Shown here: positions 34,127 through 46,755 of the stretch, one piece after another
How positions within the stretch are numbered: position 1 is the first letter of the stretch
How the letters are laid out: every line of letters starts with the position of its first letter
Translations under genes and position numbers: made by a program
Notes under the pieces: generated by a model
What the model was told of the DNA's origin: nothing
The model's input: the letters and a program-made list of their open reading frames with translations, nothing else
Databases searched by the model: none
Assembly: GCA_016719465.1 (NCBI GenBank)
Contig: JADJYY010000002.1
Location: forward strand, 62,001-126,000
Reading direction: 5' to 3'
DNA length: 64,000 nt
Source of the DNA: Hydrogenophilales bacterium
GTDB taxonomy: Bacteria > Pseudomonadota > Gammaproteobacteria > Burkholderiales > Thiobacillaceae

Positions 34127-36824
34127 TTACAGGGTCCTTGCCACCTCGACCACCTCGTAGCATTCGAGCTGGTCGCCTTCCTCGATGTCGTTGAAGTTCT
34201 TCAGGTTCAGGCCGCATTCGAAGCCGGCCTTCACTTCCTTCACGTCATCCTTGAAGCGCTTGAGGGACTCCAGCTCGCCGTCGTGGACCACCACGTTGTT
34301 GCGCAGCACGCGCACCCGGGCGGAACGCTTGAGCAGGCCGTCGAGCACATAGCAGCCCGCCACCGCGCCCACCTTGGTGATGCGGAACACCTGGCGGATC
34401 TCGGCCAGGCCCAGGGCGCTCTCCTTCTTCTCCGGCGAGAGCAGGCCGGACAAGGCGGCTTTCACGTCATCCACGGCTTCGTAGATGATGTTGTAGTAGC
34501 GCACGTCGACGCCGGCGGATTCCGCCAGCTTGCGGGCCTGGGCATCGGCGCGCACGTTGAAGCCGATGATGACCGCGCCGGAGGCGATGGCCAGGTTGAT
34601 GTCGGATTCGGAGATCGCGCCGACGGCGGCGTGGATGATGTTGACCTTGACCTCGGCCGTGGACAGCTTGCCCAGGGCGTGGGACAGGCCCTCGTAGGAA
34701 CCCTGCATGTCGGCCTTGAGGATGAGGGGCAGGGATTTGACCTCGCCCTCGCCCATCTGCTCGAACATGTTTTCCAGCTTCGCGGCCTGCTGGCGGGCCA
34801 GCTTGACGTCACGGAACTTGCCCTGGCGGAACAGGGCGATTTCCCGCGCCTTGCGCTCGTCCGGCAGCACCAGCACGTCCTCGCCGGCGCCCGGCACGTC
34901 GGACAGGCCCTGGATTTCCACGGGGATGGCCGGGCCGGCCTCGTTCACCGGCTTGCCGGTCTCGTCCAGCATGGCGCGCACCTTGCCGAAGGCGGAACCG
35001 GCCAGCAGCACGTCGCCGCGCTTCAGGGTGCCGGACTGGACCAGGATGGTGGCCACGGGACCGCGTCCCTTGTCGAGACGGGATTCGATGACCACGCCCT
35101 TGGCCGGGCTGTCCACCGGGGCCTTCAGCTCGAGCACCTCGGCCTGCAACAGGATGGCGTCCAGCAGCTTGTCGATGCCGGCGCCGGTCTTGGCGGAGAC
35201 ATCCACGAACTGGGCGTCGCCGCCCCATTCCTCGGGCACGACGCCTTCGTTGGAGACTTCCTGGCGGATCTTTTCCGGACTCGCGCCCGGCTTGTCGATC
35301 TTGTTCACCGCCACCACGATGGGCACGTTGCCGGCCTTGGCGTGGTGGATGGCTTCCCGGGTCTGGGGCATGACGCCGTCGTCGGCGGCCACCACCAGGA
35401 TGACGATGTCGGTGGCCTTGGCGCCCCGCGCCCGCATGGCGGTGAACGCCTCGTGGCCGGGGGTATCCAGGAAGGTGACCATGCCCTTTTCGGTTTCCAC
35501 GTGGTAGGCGCCGATGTGCTGGGTGATGCCGCCCGCCTCGCCGCTGGCCACGCGGGTGCGGCGGATGTGGTCCAGCAGGGAGGTCTTGCCGTGGTCCACG
35601 TGGCCCATGACGGTGACCACCGGGGCGCGCGGCAGCAGCTCGACTTCCCTGTGCTCGATACCGGCGTCCTCCAGATAGGACTCGGGCGTGTCGGTGGCGG
35701 CCTGCTTGGCGATGTGGCCCATGTCTTCCACCACGATCATGGCGGTTTCCTGGTCCAGAACCTGGTTGATGGTCACCATGGAACCCATCTTCATGAGGGT
35801 CTTGATGACCTCGGCGGCCTTGACCGACATCTTGTGGGCCAGGTCGGCGACGCTGATGGTTTCCGGGATCAGGACCTCGCGCACCACCGGCTCGGCGGGG
35901 GCCTGCTGGGCCTGCTCGTGCTCGGATTTGTGGCGGCCCTTCTTGGAGCGCCAGCCGTCGCCGGTATCCACGGCGCCGCGTGTCTTGAGGCCGGGACGCT
36001 TGCTGGGTGCCGGCTCTTCCTTGCCCTTCTTGGCCGGGGCCTTGTCCGTCCTGGGCTTCACCGACGGCTTCACGGCGGGCTTGACCTCCGCCGGCTTGGC
36101 GGGCTCGGCCGGCTTGGCTGCGGCGGCCTTGGCGGATTCCTCGGCCTGGCGGCGGGCGGCTTCCCGATCCTGCTTGGCCTTCAGCTCGGCTTCCTGGATG
36201 GCCCGCAACTTGGCGTTGCGCTTGGCCTCCTGTTCCCGCGCCTTGCGTTCGGAATCGCTGAGGATGGAGGGGATGACGCGGGGGTGCGCGGGCGCCGGCG
36301 CGGGTTGTTCCGCGGCGGCGGCTTCCACAACCTCGGGCTCCATCGCCGGGGTCGGCTGGGCTTCCTCGACGACGGGCTCGGCCGGCTCGGACCGCTCCTC
36401 CGGCGCGCCCACGACCGCTTCCGCCGCGACGGGGATTTCGCTTGCGACGATCTCGGGCTCGGGAGCCGCGCCGCGCCATGGCCGGAAGCTCCTCGTCGTG
36501 GGGCGCCTCGCTGGGCGCAACCTCGGCGCCGGGGCCTTCGCGCTTCACGAGGACACGCTTCTTGCGCACCTCCACCTGGACGGTGCGGGTGCGTCCCGCG
36601 CTGTCGGCGGTCTTGATCTCGCTGGATTGCTTGCGAGTCAGGGTGATCTTGGTTTTCGGCTCCCGGGCGCCGTGCTTGCCGCGCAGATAATCCAGCAGTC
36701 GGCTCTTGTCCTGATCCGACAAATCATCCCTGGTGCCCTTGACGGCCACGCCCGCGGCTTGCAACTGCTTCACCAGCAGCGCCGGGTCAACCTTGAGTTC
36801 CGTGGCGAACTGTTCAACGTTCAT
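34127..36824 (-). CDS. infB: Translation initiation factor IF-2, apparent frameshift
   Basis: GTPase that brings fMet-tRNA to the 30S subunit. N-terminal IF2N subdomain MNVEQFATELKVDPALLVKQ, then a long Ala/Glu/Lys/Pro-rich linker, then the G domain (VMGHVDHGKTSLLDHI, DTPGHEAF, VAVNKIDKPG) and the C2 fMet-tRNA-binding domain (AVGAISESDINLAIASGA). The frame changes near 36466-36478: MNVEQ...EELPAMAR is followed in another frame by AAPEPEIVASEIP. Removing one base in GCGCGGCGCGG (or adding two) restores it; 2,698 nt is one over a codon multiple. The gene is essential, so error is likely. A shorter IF2 form from an internal start is an alternative. Confidence 0.93.
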
Positions 36825-36836
36825 GCTTTACCCCTG

Positions 36837-38318
36837 TCAGGCCCCCGCCAGCATCGGCGCGCGCGCGGTCATGATCAGCGCCTTGGCGCGTTCCTCGTCC
36901 ATGGCGGTGAGTTCCACCAGCTCATCGACGGCCAGGTCGGCAAGATCCTCGGCATTCTGGATTCCCTTGGACGTGAGCAGGGCGGCGGTGTCGTCGTCCA
37001 TGCCGTCCACGCTCATCAGGTCGGCGGCGGCGCTCTCCACCGCTTCCTCCCGCACGATGGCGTCAGTGAGCAGGGCGTCCCGGGCGCGGGACCTGAGCTC
37101 GTTCACGGTATCCTCGTCGAAGGCATCGATCTCGAGCATTTCGGCCAGCGGCACATAGGCCACTTCCTCCAGGCTGGTGAAGCCTTCCTCCACCAGGACC
37201 TGAGCCACGTCCTCATCCACGTCCAGCTTTTGCATGAACATCTGGATCAGGCCGGTGGCCTCCTGTTCGTGTTTCTGTTCTGCCTCTTCCACGGACAGGA
37301 TGTTGATGTCCCAGCCGGTAAGCTCGGCGGCCAGGCGCACGTTCTGGCCATAGCGGCCAATGGCGATTTCCACCTGCTCGGGCTCCACCACCACGTCCAT
37401 GGCGTGTTTTTCCTCGTCCACCACGATGCTGGTGACTTCCGCCGGCGACAAGGCATTGATGACGAACTGGGCCGGGTCCGGAGACCACAGCACGATGTCG
37501 ACCCGCTCGCCGTTGAGCTCGTTGGTCACCGCCGTGACGCGGGTGCCGCGCACGCCGATGCAGGTACCCTGGGGATCGACGCGGGGGTCGTTGGATTTGA
37601 CCGCGATCTTGGCGCGCATGCCCGGGTCCCGGGCGGCGGCCTTGATTTCCACGATGCCTTCTTCCACCTCGGGCACTTCCAGGCGGAACAGTTCCATGAT
37701 GAATTCCGGCGCGGTGCGGGACAGGGTCAACTGGGGGCCGCGTCCGCCCCGCTCGGACCGCACCAGGTAGGCGCGCACCCGATCCCCCACCCGCAGGTTC
37801 TCCTTGGGAATCATCTGGTCTTTTTCCAGGCGGCCCTCGATGCGACCGGACTCCACCACCGCGCTGCCCCGCTCCATGCGCTTGATGGTGCCGGAGACCA
37901 GGGCTTCGTTGCGGGCCAGGAAGTCGTTGAGCACCTGCTCGCGCTCGGCATCGCGGATGCGCTGGAGGATGACCTGCTTGGCGGCCTGGGCGCCGATACG
38001 GCCAAAGGCCACCGCTTCCAGCGGCTCCTCGATGAATTCGCCGATCTGGACATCCGGGTTGCGCTCTCGCGCCTGGCTCAAGGTGTACTGGCGGTCCGGC
38101 GCCTCGATCTCGGCGTCGTCGGGCAGCACTTCCCAGCAGCGGAACGCCACGTATTCACCGGTCTTGCGATCGATCTCGACGCGCACGTCCGCGTCCTCGG
38201 TGAAGCGTTTCTTGGTGGCATGGGCCAGGGCCGCCTCCAGGGCGCCGAACACCACTTCCGGTTCCACATTCTTCTCACGCGCCAAGGCGTCAGCCAGCAT
38301 CAATACTTCCCGACTCAT
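36837..38318 (-). CDS. nusA: Transcription termination/antitermination factor NusA
   Basis: 493 residues. N-terminal RNAP-binding domain (MSREVLMLADALAREKNVEP), S1 (RKTGEYVAF...), two KH domains (GTCIGVRGTRVTAVTNELNG, IGRYGQNVRLAAELTG) and two C-terminal acidic helix-hairpin repeats (DVDEDVAQVLVEEGFTSLEE; LMSVDGMDDDTAALLTSKGI). Start ATG overlaps the rimP stop (ATGA), so rimP and nusA are coupled; infB follows 12 bp later. Confidence 0.97.
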   Translation of the reverse strand: MSREVLMLADALAREKNVEPEVVFGALEAALAHATKKRFTEDADVRVEIDRKTGEYVAFRCWEVLPDDAEIEAPDRQYTLSQARERNPDVQIGEFIEEPLEAVAFGRIGAQAAKQVILQRIRDAEREQVLNDFLARNEALVSGTIKRMERGSAVVESGRIEGRLEKDQMIPKENLRVGDRVRAYLVRSERGGRGPQLTLSRTAPEFIMELFRLEVPEVEEGIVEIKAAARDPGMRAKIAVKSNDPRVDPQGTCIGVRGTRVTAVTNELNGERVDIVLWSPDPAQFVINALSPAEVTSIVVDEEKHAMDVVVEPEQVEIAIGRYGQNVRLAAELTGWDINILSVEEAEQKHEQEATGLIQMFMQKLDVDEDVAQVLVEEGFTSLEEVAYVPLAEMLEIDAFDEDTVNELRSRARDALLTDAIVREEAVESAAADLMSVDGMDDDTAALLTSKGIQNAEDLADLAVDELVELTAMDEERAKALIMTARAPMLAGA

Positions 38319-38764
38319 CGCATCCTCCGGGTATGACCCTCAAGCACCGGCGCCAGACGGGCCGAATCCACCTCCGCGAGGGGAATCGCCACCATCACGC
38401 CATCCACATCCAATTGCAGCACGCCGTCCGTCAATCCCCCCAACACCCCGGTGAAACGCTTGCGCCCCTCCAGGGGCGCATGCAGACGGATATTGGCCCG
38501 CTCGCCGACGAAGCGGACGAAGTCCGCCTCCTTGACCAGGGGGCGATCCAATCCCGGGGAGGAAACCTCAAGACGGTCGTAATCCACGTTCTCCACCATG
38601 AACAGCCGGGTCAGCTGATTGCTGACCTTGACGCAGTCGTCCAGGTTGATGCCCTCGGGCTTGTCGATATAGAGGCGCAACAATCCCCGGCCGACCCTTT
38701 CCAGGGCCACCATCTCGTATCCCATGCCCGCCAGGGTCGGTTCGATAAGCGTCTGTAAATCCAT
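38315..38764 (-). CDS. rimP: Ribosome maturation factor RimP
   Basis: 149 residues, 30S maturation. MDLQTLIEPTLAGMGYEMVA, RLYIDKPEGINLDDCVKVSN, LEVSSPGLDRPLVKEADF are typical. First gene of the rimP-nusA-infB-rbfA-truB-rpsO-pnp run. An 11-codon upstream extension to 38797 is open but unlike the family. Confidence 0.96.
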   Translation of the reverse strand: MDLQTLIEPTLAGMGYEMVALERVGRGLLRLYIDKPEGINLDDCVKVSNQLTRLFMVENVDYDRLEVSSPGLDRPLVKEADFVRFVGERANIRLHAPLEGRKRFTGVLGGLTDGVLQLDVDGVMVAIPLAEVDSARLAPVLEGHTRRMR

Positions 38765-38935
38765 GATCGAGAAATAAAAAATGGGCGCGAAGCCCATAGA
38801 AAACTTTTGGATTATACATCAGTTCATGAGCATCCTCGCTAGAGACTTTGCATAGGCGAGACACTCCCGGTTCGACCGCCATGGGCTCGCCATCGTCCGA
38901 ATGAAGCGAGGCGAACAGCCGGAGAGCCCGGGTGG

Positions 38936-39712
38936 CTACTCGCCGCCCACGACCCGCTCCAGGGCAATGGTCTCGTCCACCGCTTCCAGGCGCAGGGTGG
39001 CGAGCCAGGCACCGCTGGCTGGAAGCCGGGTCCGGGCCTGGTAGCGGCCGCCGCCCTCCGCGGCCAGCACGAGCGCTTGGCCCGACGCCTGGCCGGGACG
39101 GCCGAGCAGCAGCTTGACCGGGATGTTTTCCACACCCTGTCCATCAGGCCTCGTCACGGTGACCCTGACCGTCGCCTCGCGATCCGGGCGCAGGCCATCC
39201 AGGCCCTCCACCTCCAGGCGCCAGCCGAGTCTTGCCAGCTTGCTCTCCATGCCCAGGTAGTGGCCGATCCCCTTGGCCGCATCCTCGCCATGGGCCACCA
39301 CCCCCGCGAATCCGGTATGGATGTTCTTGTCCTTCGCGCCCGGCAGGATCAGGCGCGCCAGGGCGGGCGGCAGGCCTTGCCCGGCGATGTAGACGAAGCC
39401 GCCGAAGATCACGGTGATGAGCACGAAGAAAATGATCATGAGCTTGGGCGCCCAGTGCACGTTCAATTCATGGCCGGCCTTGTTGCCGTACAACTGGTAA
39501 AGCAGCACGGCGACGGTGGGGTAGGCGACGACATGGATGGTCACCACATCCAGCCCGGGCCAGACCGCCGCGGCATAAGCGACGTAGGCGAAGCTTGGCA
39601 GGGCGCAGGCCAGCACCGCCGCCCAGAAGTTCGACAGCCTCAGGGCCCGGCCGCCGCCATAGAGCACGACGGTGAGCAGCATGCCGCCGAATATGGTGAT
39701 GAGGAGGTTCAA
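38936..39712 (-). CDS. FixH-family protein with extended membrane N-terminus
   Basis: 258 residues. Three hydrophobic helices at about 1-20, 30-55 and 60-80, then a fourth at 92-112 (KLMIIFFVLITVIFGGFVYI) that leads into a periplasmic FixH-like domain (FAGVVAHGEDAAKGIGHYLG, WRLEVEGLDGLRPDREATVR). FixH supports assembly or copper delivery to cbb3 oxidase. It is 12 bp after ccoG. The two-part architecture with an extra N-terminal membrane domain is longer than the 150-residue FixH of rhizobia. No ccoI or ccoS follows. Confidence 0.75.
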   Translation of the reverse strand: MNLLITIFGGMLLTVVLYGGGRALRLSNFWAAVLACALPSFAYVAYAAAVWPGLDVVTIHVVAYPTVAVLLYQLYGNKAGHELNVHWAPKLMIIFFVLITVIFGGFVYIAGQGLPPALARLILPGAKDKNIHTGFAGVVAHGEDAAKGIGHYLGMESKLARLGWRLEVEGLDGLRPDREATVRVTVTRPDGQGVENIPVKLLLGRPGQASGQALVLAAEGGGRYQARTRLPASGAWLATLRLEAVDETIALERVVGGE

Positions 39713-39724
39713 CGCGGTCTCCGC

Positions 39725-41146
<1,422 letters not shown>

Positions 41147-41175
41147 GCTGTTTACCCTGTTTACCAGATGGATGG

Positions 41176-41210
41176 ATACGCAAACCCGCTACGGGAAAGG
41201 GCTTGCGTAT
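41176..41210. repeat. Inverted repeat upstream of ccoG
   Basis: ATACGCAAACCC (41176-41187) and GGGCTTGCGTAT (41199-41210) pair at 11 of 12 positions around an 11-bp spacer. It lies 30 bp before the ccoG start codon, in the leader on the minus strand. Could be an operator or an mRNA stem; it does not match the FNR consensus TTGAT-N4-ATCAA. Confidence 0.5.
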
Positions 41211-41235
41211 CGGTTAGGCTCGCCTGGGCGAAAAG

Positions 41236-41261
41236 AAAAACCCCGGCGAGCCGGGGTTTTT
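41236..41261. terminator. Terminator after ccoP
   Basis: AAAAA CCCCGG CGAG CCGGGG TTTTT, 19 bp past the ccoP stop on the minus strand. Should end or attenuate ccoNOQP transcription before ccoG. Confidence 0.88.
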
Positions 41262-41279
41262 CCGGATGATCGCGCCGAA

Positions 41280-42209
41280 TTACCTGCCTCCGCCCAATTC
41301 ATGGACATAGATCGTGAGCAAGCGGATCTGTTCCGGATTGAGGCGTCCCTCCCAGGCCGGCATGACGCCCTTGTTCAATCCGCCGGCGATCACCCTGCGC
41401 ACGGCGGCGATCCTGGCGGCGTCGCTTTCGGCACCCGGCACATCGGCCCATAGCCAGACCTTGTCGGTCAGGTTGGCGGAACCGATATCCCGCCGTCCGC
41501 GAGCATCGTCGCCATGGCAGTAGAAGCAGGCGGCGGCGTGGGAATGGAACAGGTCCTTGCCTTTCGCCGTCTTGGCCGGGTCCGCCTTGCCACCGGACAG
41601 GGAAACCACATAGTTGGCGAGTTCGTCGATCCGCTCCGGCGCCAGGGCTTCGGAAAAGGGCGGCATGTAACCGCGCCGCCCCTTGGTCAGGGTCTCGTGG
41701 ATGTTCTCGAAACCGCCGCCGTGGAGCCAGTCGTCATCGGTCAGGTTGGGAAACAGTCCGATCTTGCCCTGGCCGCCGGCCTGGTGGCAGGCGGCGCAGT
41801 TCTCCGAGAACAGGGCCTTGCCGGCGGACACCACGAAGCTGCTCAGTTCCGGATCCTTGGTCACGTTCTCGTAGGGCAGGCTGGCGATCTTGTCGAAGTA
41901 GGGCTTCTGGGCGGCGACGGCTTCCTGGGTTTCCACCAGCAGCTTGGCGCGGGTATTCCAGTGCCAGGATTCCTCCTCGCCCTGGGCATTGACGTAGGTC
42001 ACCGTATTGATGCCCGGCAGAAAGCTCTTGCCCACCGGCCAGGAGGGATAGGCCACCCAGTAAACCAGGGCGAACAGGACGGTCACGTAGAAGGTGTAGA
42101 TCCACCATGTCGGCAGGGGATTGTTGAATTCCTGAAGGTCGCCGTCCCACACGTGTCCGGTGGTCCGCACATCGGCGGATTGGGATTGGCTTTGCGCGTT
42201 GTCAGCCAT
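41280..42209 (-). CDS. ccoP: cbb3 oxidase subunit III, diheme cytochrome c
   Basis: 309 residues. One N-terminal membrane helix (~34-55, WWIYTFYVTVLFALVYWVAY) and two c-type heme domains with CAACH (near 145) and CFYCH (near 228). Delivers electrons to CcoO and CcoN. The N-terminal FNNPLPTWW is a typical CcoP feature. Its start overlaps the ccoQ stop by 8 bp. Confidence 0.96.
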   Translation of the reverse strand: MADNAQSQSQSADVRTTGHVWDGDLQEFNNPLPTWWIYTFYVTVLFALVYWVAYPSWPVGKSFLPGINTVTYVNAQGEEESWHWNTRAKLLVETQEAVAAQKPYFDKIASLPYENVTKDPELSSFVVSAGKALFSENCAACHQAGGQGKIGLFPNLTDDDWLHGGGFENIHETLTKGRRGYMPPFSEALAPERIDELANYVVSLSGGKADPAKTAKGKDLFHSHAAACFYCHGDDARGRRDIGSANLTDKVWLWADVPGAESDAARIAAVRRVIAGGLNKGVMPAWEGRLNPEQIRLLTIYVHELGGGR

Positions 42210-42384
42210 TGGACTTGTCCTTCATTTCATCGTCGTCATCAAGAAAGGGAATGTTCTTGTGTTCTTCCAGCTTTTGCCCCCGCTTCCCGTTGCCGTAGAC
42301 CCAGAGCACGATCAGGCAGAAGGTGATGAAGAAAATCAGCAGGCCCAGGGGCTTGGTGTTTTCCGGGTGGGCGAACCAGTCCAT
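42202..42384 (-). CDS. ccoQ: cbb3 oxidase small subunit CcoQ
   Basis: 60 residues with one membrane helix (LGLLIFFITFCLIVLWVYG) and the short cytoplasmic tail KLEEHKNIPFLDDDDEM typical of CcoQ/FixQ. Stabilises CcoP in the complex. Overlaps ccoO at the start and ccoP at the end. Confidence 0.9.
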   Translation of the reverse strand: MDWFAHPENTKPLGLLIFFITFCLIVLWVYGNGKRGQKLEEHKNIPFLDDDDEMKDKSNG

Positions 42385-43130
42385 CAGCGGAATTTCACCA
42401 GTTCCTCGGGTTTGATCTTGCTGAAGTCCACCATGGTGCCCAGCACCTGCAGGTAGGCCACCAGGGCGTCCATTTCCGAGACGCTGGCGCGGTCGCCGTC
42501 GAAGTTGCCGTCCTGGGCCTGGGCCACGAGATTCTTCCGGGCATCGGGGATGTGCAGGGTCCTGGCCACCGCCTCGCCGAACTGCTTGACGTTGCGCTGG
42601 TATTCCTCCTCGTTGGCGGAATAGGGCACGCCGGTGACGCGCAACGCCCGCATGCGGTCACCCACGTCGGAGATGTCCAGCTTGGTTTCCTGCAGCCAGG
42701 GGTAGTTGGGCATCACCGACTCGGGCACCACGGAGGTGGGCTTGATCAGGTGCTGCACATGCCATTCGTTGGAATACTTGCCCCCCACCCGGGCCAGGTC
42801 CGGGCCGGTACGTTTGGAGCCCCACTGGAAGGGATGGTCGTATCTGGATTCCGCCGCCAGGGAATAGTGGCCGTAGCGCAACTGCTCGTCGCGGAAGGGA
42901 CGGATCATCTGGGAATGGCAGGTGTAGCAGCCTTCCCGCAGGTAGATGTCGCGCCCGCGCTGTTCCAGGGGCGTGTAGGGACGCACGCCGTCCACCTTCT
43001 CCATGGTGTCCTTGATGAAGAACAGGGGCGCGATTTCCACCAGGCCGCCGGCGCTCACCGCCAGCATGGTGAGCACCAGCAGGAGGCCGACGTTGGTCTC
43101 GATTTTCTCGTGTTTGAAGTTCTTGAACAT
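42384..43130 (-). CDS. ccoO: cbb3 oxidase subunit II, monoheme cytochrome c
   Basis: 248 residues, one N-terminal membrane anchor (NVGLLLVLTMLAVSAGGLVE), heme motif CYTCHSQMIRPF near residue 72, axial Met likely in SVMPNYPWLQ. Typical length for CcoO. 18 bp after ccoN. Confidence 0.96.
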   Translation of the reverse strand: MFKNFKHEKIETNVGLLLVLTMLAVSAGGLVEIAPLFFIKDTMEKVDGVRPYTPLEQRGRDIYLREGCYTCHSQMIRPFRDEQLRYGHYSLAAESRYDHPFQWGSKRTGPDLARVGGKYSNEWHVQHLIKPTSVVPESVMPNYPWLQETKLDISDVGDRMRALRVTGVPYSANEEEYQRNVKQFGEAVARTLHIPDARKNLVAQAQDGNFDGDRASVSEMDALVAYLQVLGTMVDFSKIKPEELVKFR

Positions 43131-43148
43131 GGTCTGGTCTCGTCCGAA

Positions 43149-44594
<1,446 letters not shown>

Positions 44595-44693
44595 AACGCC
44601 TCCTAGGATTGCCGCTCCTCCGGGACACCCCGGAACGTCGTATCAGTGCCGCGCCCGGCCGTGAATCGCCATGGGCCGCGAAAAAGACGCAGA

Positions 44694-44723
44694 AGTATAG
44701 TTTGTCTAGAACCTGGACAGCAA
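44694..44723 (-). promoter_or_regulatory. Candidate promoter of ccoNOQP
   Basis: On the minus strand TTGCTG, an 18-bp spacer, then TATACT, about 95 bp before the ccoN ATG. No FNR-type dyad is visible in the 140-bp gap to the SCO gene, although cbb3 genes are often FNR/ANR-controlled. Confidence 0.4.
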
Positions 44724-44734
44724 GTTGACCCCGG

Positions 44735-45325
44735 TCATGATGGGGTCGTGGCCAGGGCGCGCAGATCGTGGGCGATATCGGCGGGCGAGTGCGCGTAAGG
44801 CAGGTAAAGCCGGAGTTTTCCGGACGCGTCCAGGACGTAGCTGCCCGCCGAGTGATCGACCAGATATCCGCTTGCCCCCGGAGTCACGTGCTTCCGGTAA
44901 ACCACCCTGAACTCGCTGGCCACCGACGCCACCCGCTCCGGTGTGCCATGAAGCCCCAGGAACGCGGGATGGAAATAGGGCACGTAGGCCTTCAAGGTCT
45001 CCGGCGTATCCCGCTCGGGATCCACCGTGACGAACAGCACCTGCACCTTGCCTTCCAGTTCGGGGCCCGCGAGCTTCAGCGCCTGGGCCATGTCGTGCAG
45101 CGTGGTGGGACACACGTCCGGGCAATGGGTATAGCCGAAGAACAGCACCAGCAGCTTGCCCCGGAAGGTCTCCAGGGTGACGTCGCGCCCGTTGTGATCG
45201 GTCAGGGCGAGGCGCTTGCCGAAATCGGCGCCGGTGATATCCGAACCCTTGAACTCCGGGGGGGAACCGCCGCCGCACGCCCCCAGCCACAACAGCAGGA
45301 ACAGCGTCCGGAAACCGGGACGCAT
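44735..45325 (-). CDS. SCO1/SenC-family copper chaperone
   Basis: 196 residues, lipoprotein-like leader (FLLLWLGAC), thioredoxin fold with the copper site C-x3-C in THCPDVCPTTLHDM and the distal His in YLVDHSAG. Delivers copper to CuA of the aa3 oxidase or to cbb3. It lies between the two oxidase clusters, 6 bp after the Rrf2 gene, which would place it under the same transcript. Confidence 0.92.
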   Translation of the reverse strand: MRPGFRTLFLLLWLGACGGGSPPEFKGSDITGADFGKRLALTDHNGRDVTLETFRGKLLVLFFGYTHCPDVCPTTLHDMAQALKLAGPELEGKVQVLFVTVDPERDTPETLKAYVPYFHPAFLGLHGTPERVASVASEFRVVYRKHVTPGASGYLVDHSAGSYVLDASGKLRLYLPYAHSPADIAHDLRALATTPS

Positions 45326-45331
45326 GGCGTG

Positions 45332-45787
45332 TCAGGCCGGGAATGCCGCCGCGGGCAGGTCGGCCAGGCGGTACTTCCCGGTCATCACCGCCTTCGCCAG
45401 CTCCTCCAGGTTCATCTCGTTGAGCAGGGCCAGGATCTTCTTTTTCACGGGAATCCACTTGAAGTGCATGGGGCAGGCGGTGGCATCCGAGCATTCCTTG
45501 AGGCCGAGAATGCAGTTCTTGGTGAAATCCGGCCCCTCGGTCAGGAGCAAGATCTGCATCAGGCTGGTGCGATGCATGCCCTCGCGCAGGCAGAACCCCC
45601 CCAGGCGCCCCCGGAACGAATCCAGCAAGCCGTGCTTGCACAGGTTCTGAAGAATCTTGGCCAGGTAGGCGGCCGGCACATTCAGCCGATCCGCGATATC
45701 CCGGTTCAGCACCGGCTCGCCCATGGGCTGGGTCGCGATATAGATCAAGGCCTGAACGGCATACTGGCTGGTGCGCGACAAGACCAT
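45332..45787 (-). CDS. Rrf2-family transcriptional regulator
   Basis: About 151 residues from MVLSRTSQYAVQALIYIATQ. The start at 45787 is chosen for GGAG 6 nt upstream, over ATG 45805. N-terminal winged helix (LNRDIADRLNVPAAYLAKIL, GGFCLREG) and a C-x6-C-x5-C cluster (NCILGLKECSDATACPMH) that should hold a 2Fe-2S or 4Fe-4S centre as in IscR/NsrR. Located between aa3 assembly genes and SCO/ccoNOQP, it is a natural candidate for a redox, NO or Fe-S-responsive switch of the terminal oxidases; that role is inference. Confidence 0.9.
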   Translation of the reverse strand: MVLSRTSQYAVQALIYIATQPMGEPVLNRDIADRLNVPAAYLAKILQNLCKHGLLDSFRGRLGGFCLREGMHRTSLMQILLLTEGPDFTKNCILGLKECSDATACPMHFKWIPVKKKILALLNEMNLEELAKAVMTGKYRLADLPAAAFPA

Positions 45788-45858
45788 AACGGACTCCAAA
45801 GACATTTTTATCCGGAATTATTAAAGCCAAAGCCGATCCCGCGCAAAGGCTTTTTGAA

Positions 45859-46755
45859 TCAGACCGGCAAGAACAGGAAGTGATCGGCCAGCAAGGCCGC
45901 GAACAACAGGCCCAGATACAGGATGGACCAGGCGAATGCCCGACGCGCCAGGGCATCGGAATAGCGCCGGAACAGGCGCCAGGCCAGGGCCAGGTAATAC
46001 CCGTCCAGGATCAGGGCGGCGGCCAGATAGATCCAGCCCGCCATGCCCGCGGCCACCGGCAGCAGGCTCACCCCCGCCAGGATGCAGGTATGGAGCAGGA
46101 TGGATTGGCGGGTATAGAACTCGCCGTGGGTGACGGGCAGCATGGGCAGCCCGGCCCGGGCGTACTCATCGCGCCGGTACAGGGCCAGGGCCCAGAAATG
46201 GGGAGGCGTCCAGGCGTAGATGATGAGGAACAGCAGCAGGGCCTCGTGATCCACGGCGCCGGTCATGGCCACCCAGCCCAACACCGGCGGCATGGCGCCG
46301 GAAGCGCCGCCGATGACGATGTTCTGGGGCGTGGCCGGTTTCAGCCAGCGGGTATAGACCACCGTGTAGCCGAAGAAGGTCAACGCGGTCAGGACCATGG
46401 TCAGGGGATTCACCAGCCAGTGGAGCAAGCCCAGCCCCAGCCCCCCCAGGCCGGCGGCGAACAGGGCGGTTTCCCCCGGACTTACCCTGCCCCGGGGCAG
46501 GGGGCGCGCCCGAGTGCGGGCCATGCGTCCGTCGATATGCCGCTCGGCCAGGCAGTTGCAGGCCGCCGCTCCGGCGGCGGCCAGGGCGATGCCCAGGCTG
46601 GCCGCCAGGAACCGGACCGGATCGGGCGGGCCCGGCGGCGCCAGCAGCATGCCAATCATGGCGGTGAACACGATCATGGCCACCACCCGGGGCTTGGTCA
46701 GGGCCAGGAACGCGTCGAAGCGCCCATCGGCGGGATTCAGGGCATGGCTGCTCAT
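45859..46755 (-). CDS. ctaB: Protoheme IX farnesyltransferase (heme O synthase)
   Basis: 298 residues from MSSHALNPADGRFDAFLALT, with GGAG upstream. UbiA-type prenyltransferase, about nine helices; motifs LTKPRVVAMIVFTAMIGML, NCLAERHIDGRMARTRARPL (N-x3-D-x2-D-type) and GWVAMTGAVDHEALLLFLII. Converts heme B to heme O for the aa3 oxidase. Overlaps ctaA by 4 bp. Confidence 0.95.
   Translation of the reverse strand: MSSHALNPADGRFDAFLALTKPRVVAMIVFTAMIGMLLAPPGPPDPVRFLAASLGIALAAAGAAACNCLAERHIDGRMARTRARPLPRGRVSPGETALFAAGLGGLGLGLLHWLVNPLTMVLTALTFFGYTVVYTRWLKPATPQNIVIGGASGAMPPVLGWVAMTGAVDHEALLLFLIIYAWTPPHFWALALYRRDEYARAGLPMLPVTHGEFYTRQSILLHTCILAGVSLLPVAAGMAGWIYLAAALILDGYYLALAWRLFRRYSDALARRAFAWSILYLGLLFAALLADHFLFLPV

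Noticed and set aside
34809..36824. A separate short gene encoding only the IF2 N-terminal domain
   Set aside because: The sequence before the frame change is the normal IF2 N-terminus and continues in the other frame; a single indel explains it.
38840..38890. GGTTCGACC-like string suggesting a tRNA upstream of rimP
   Set aside because: No acceptor stem, anticodon arm or CCA could be folded around it.
44595..44734. FNR box before ccoN
   Set aside because: No TTGAT-N4-ATCAA or close variant found in the gap.
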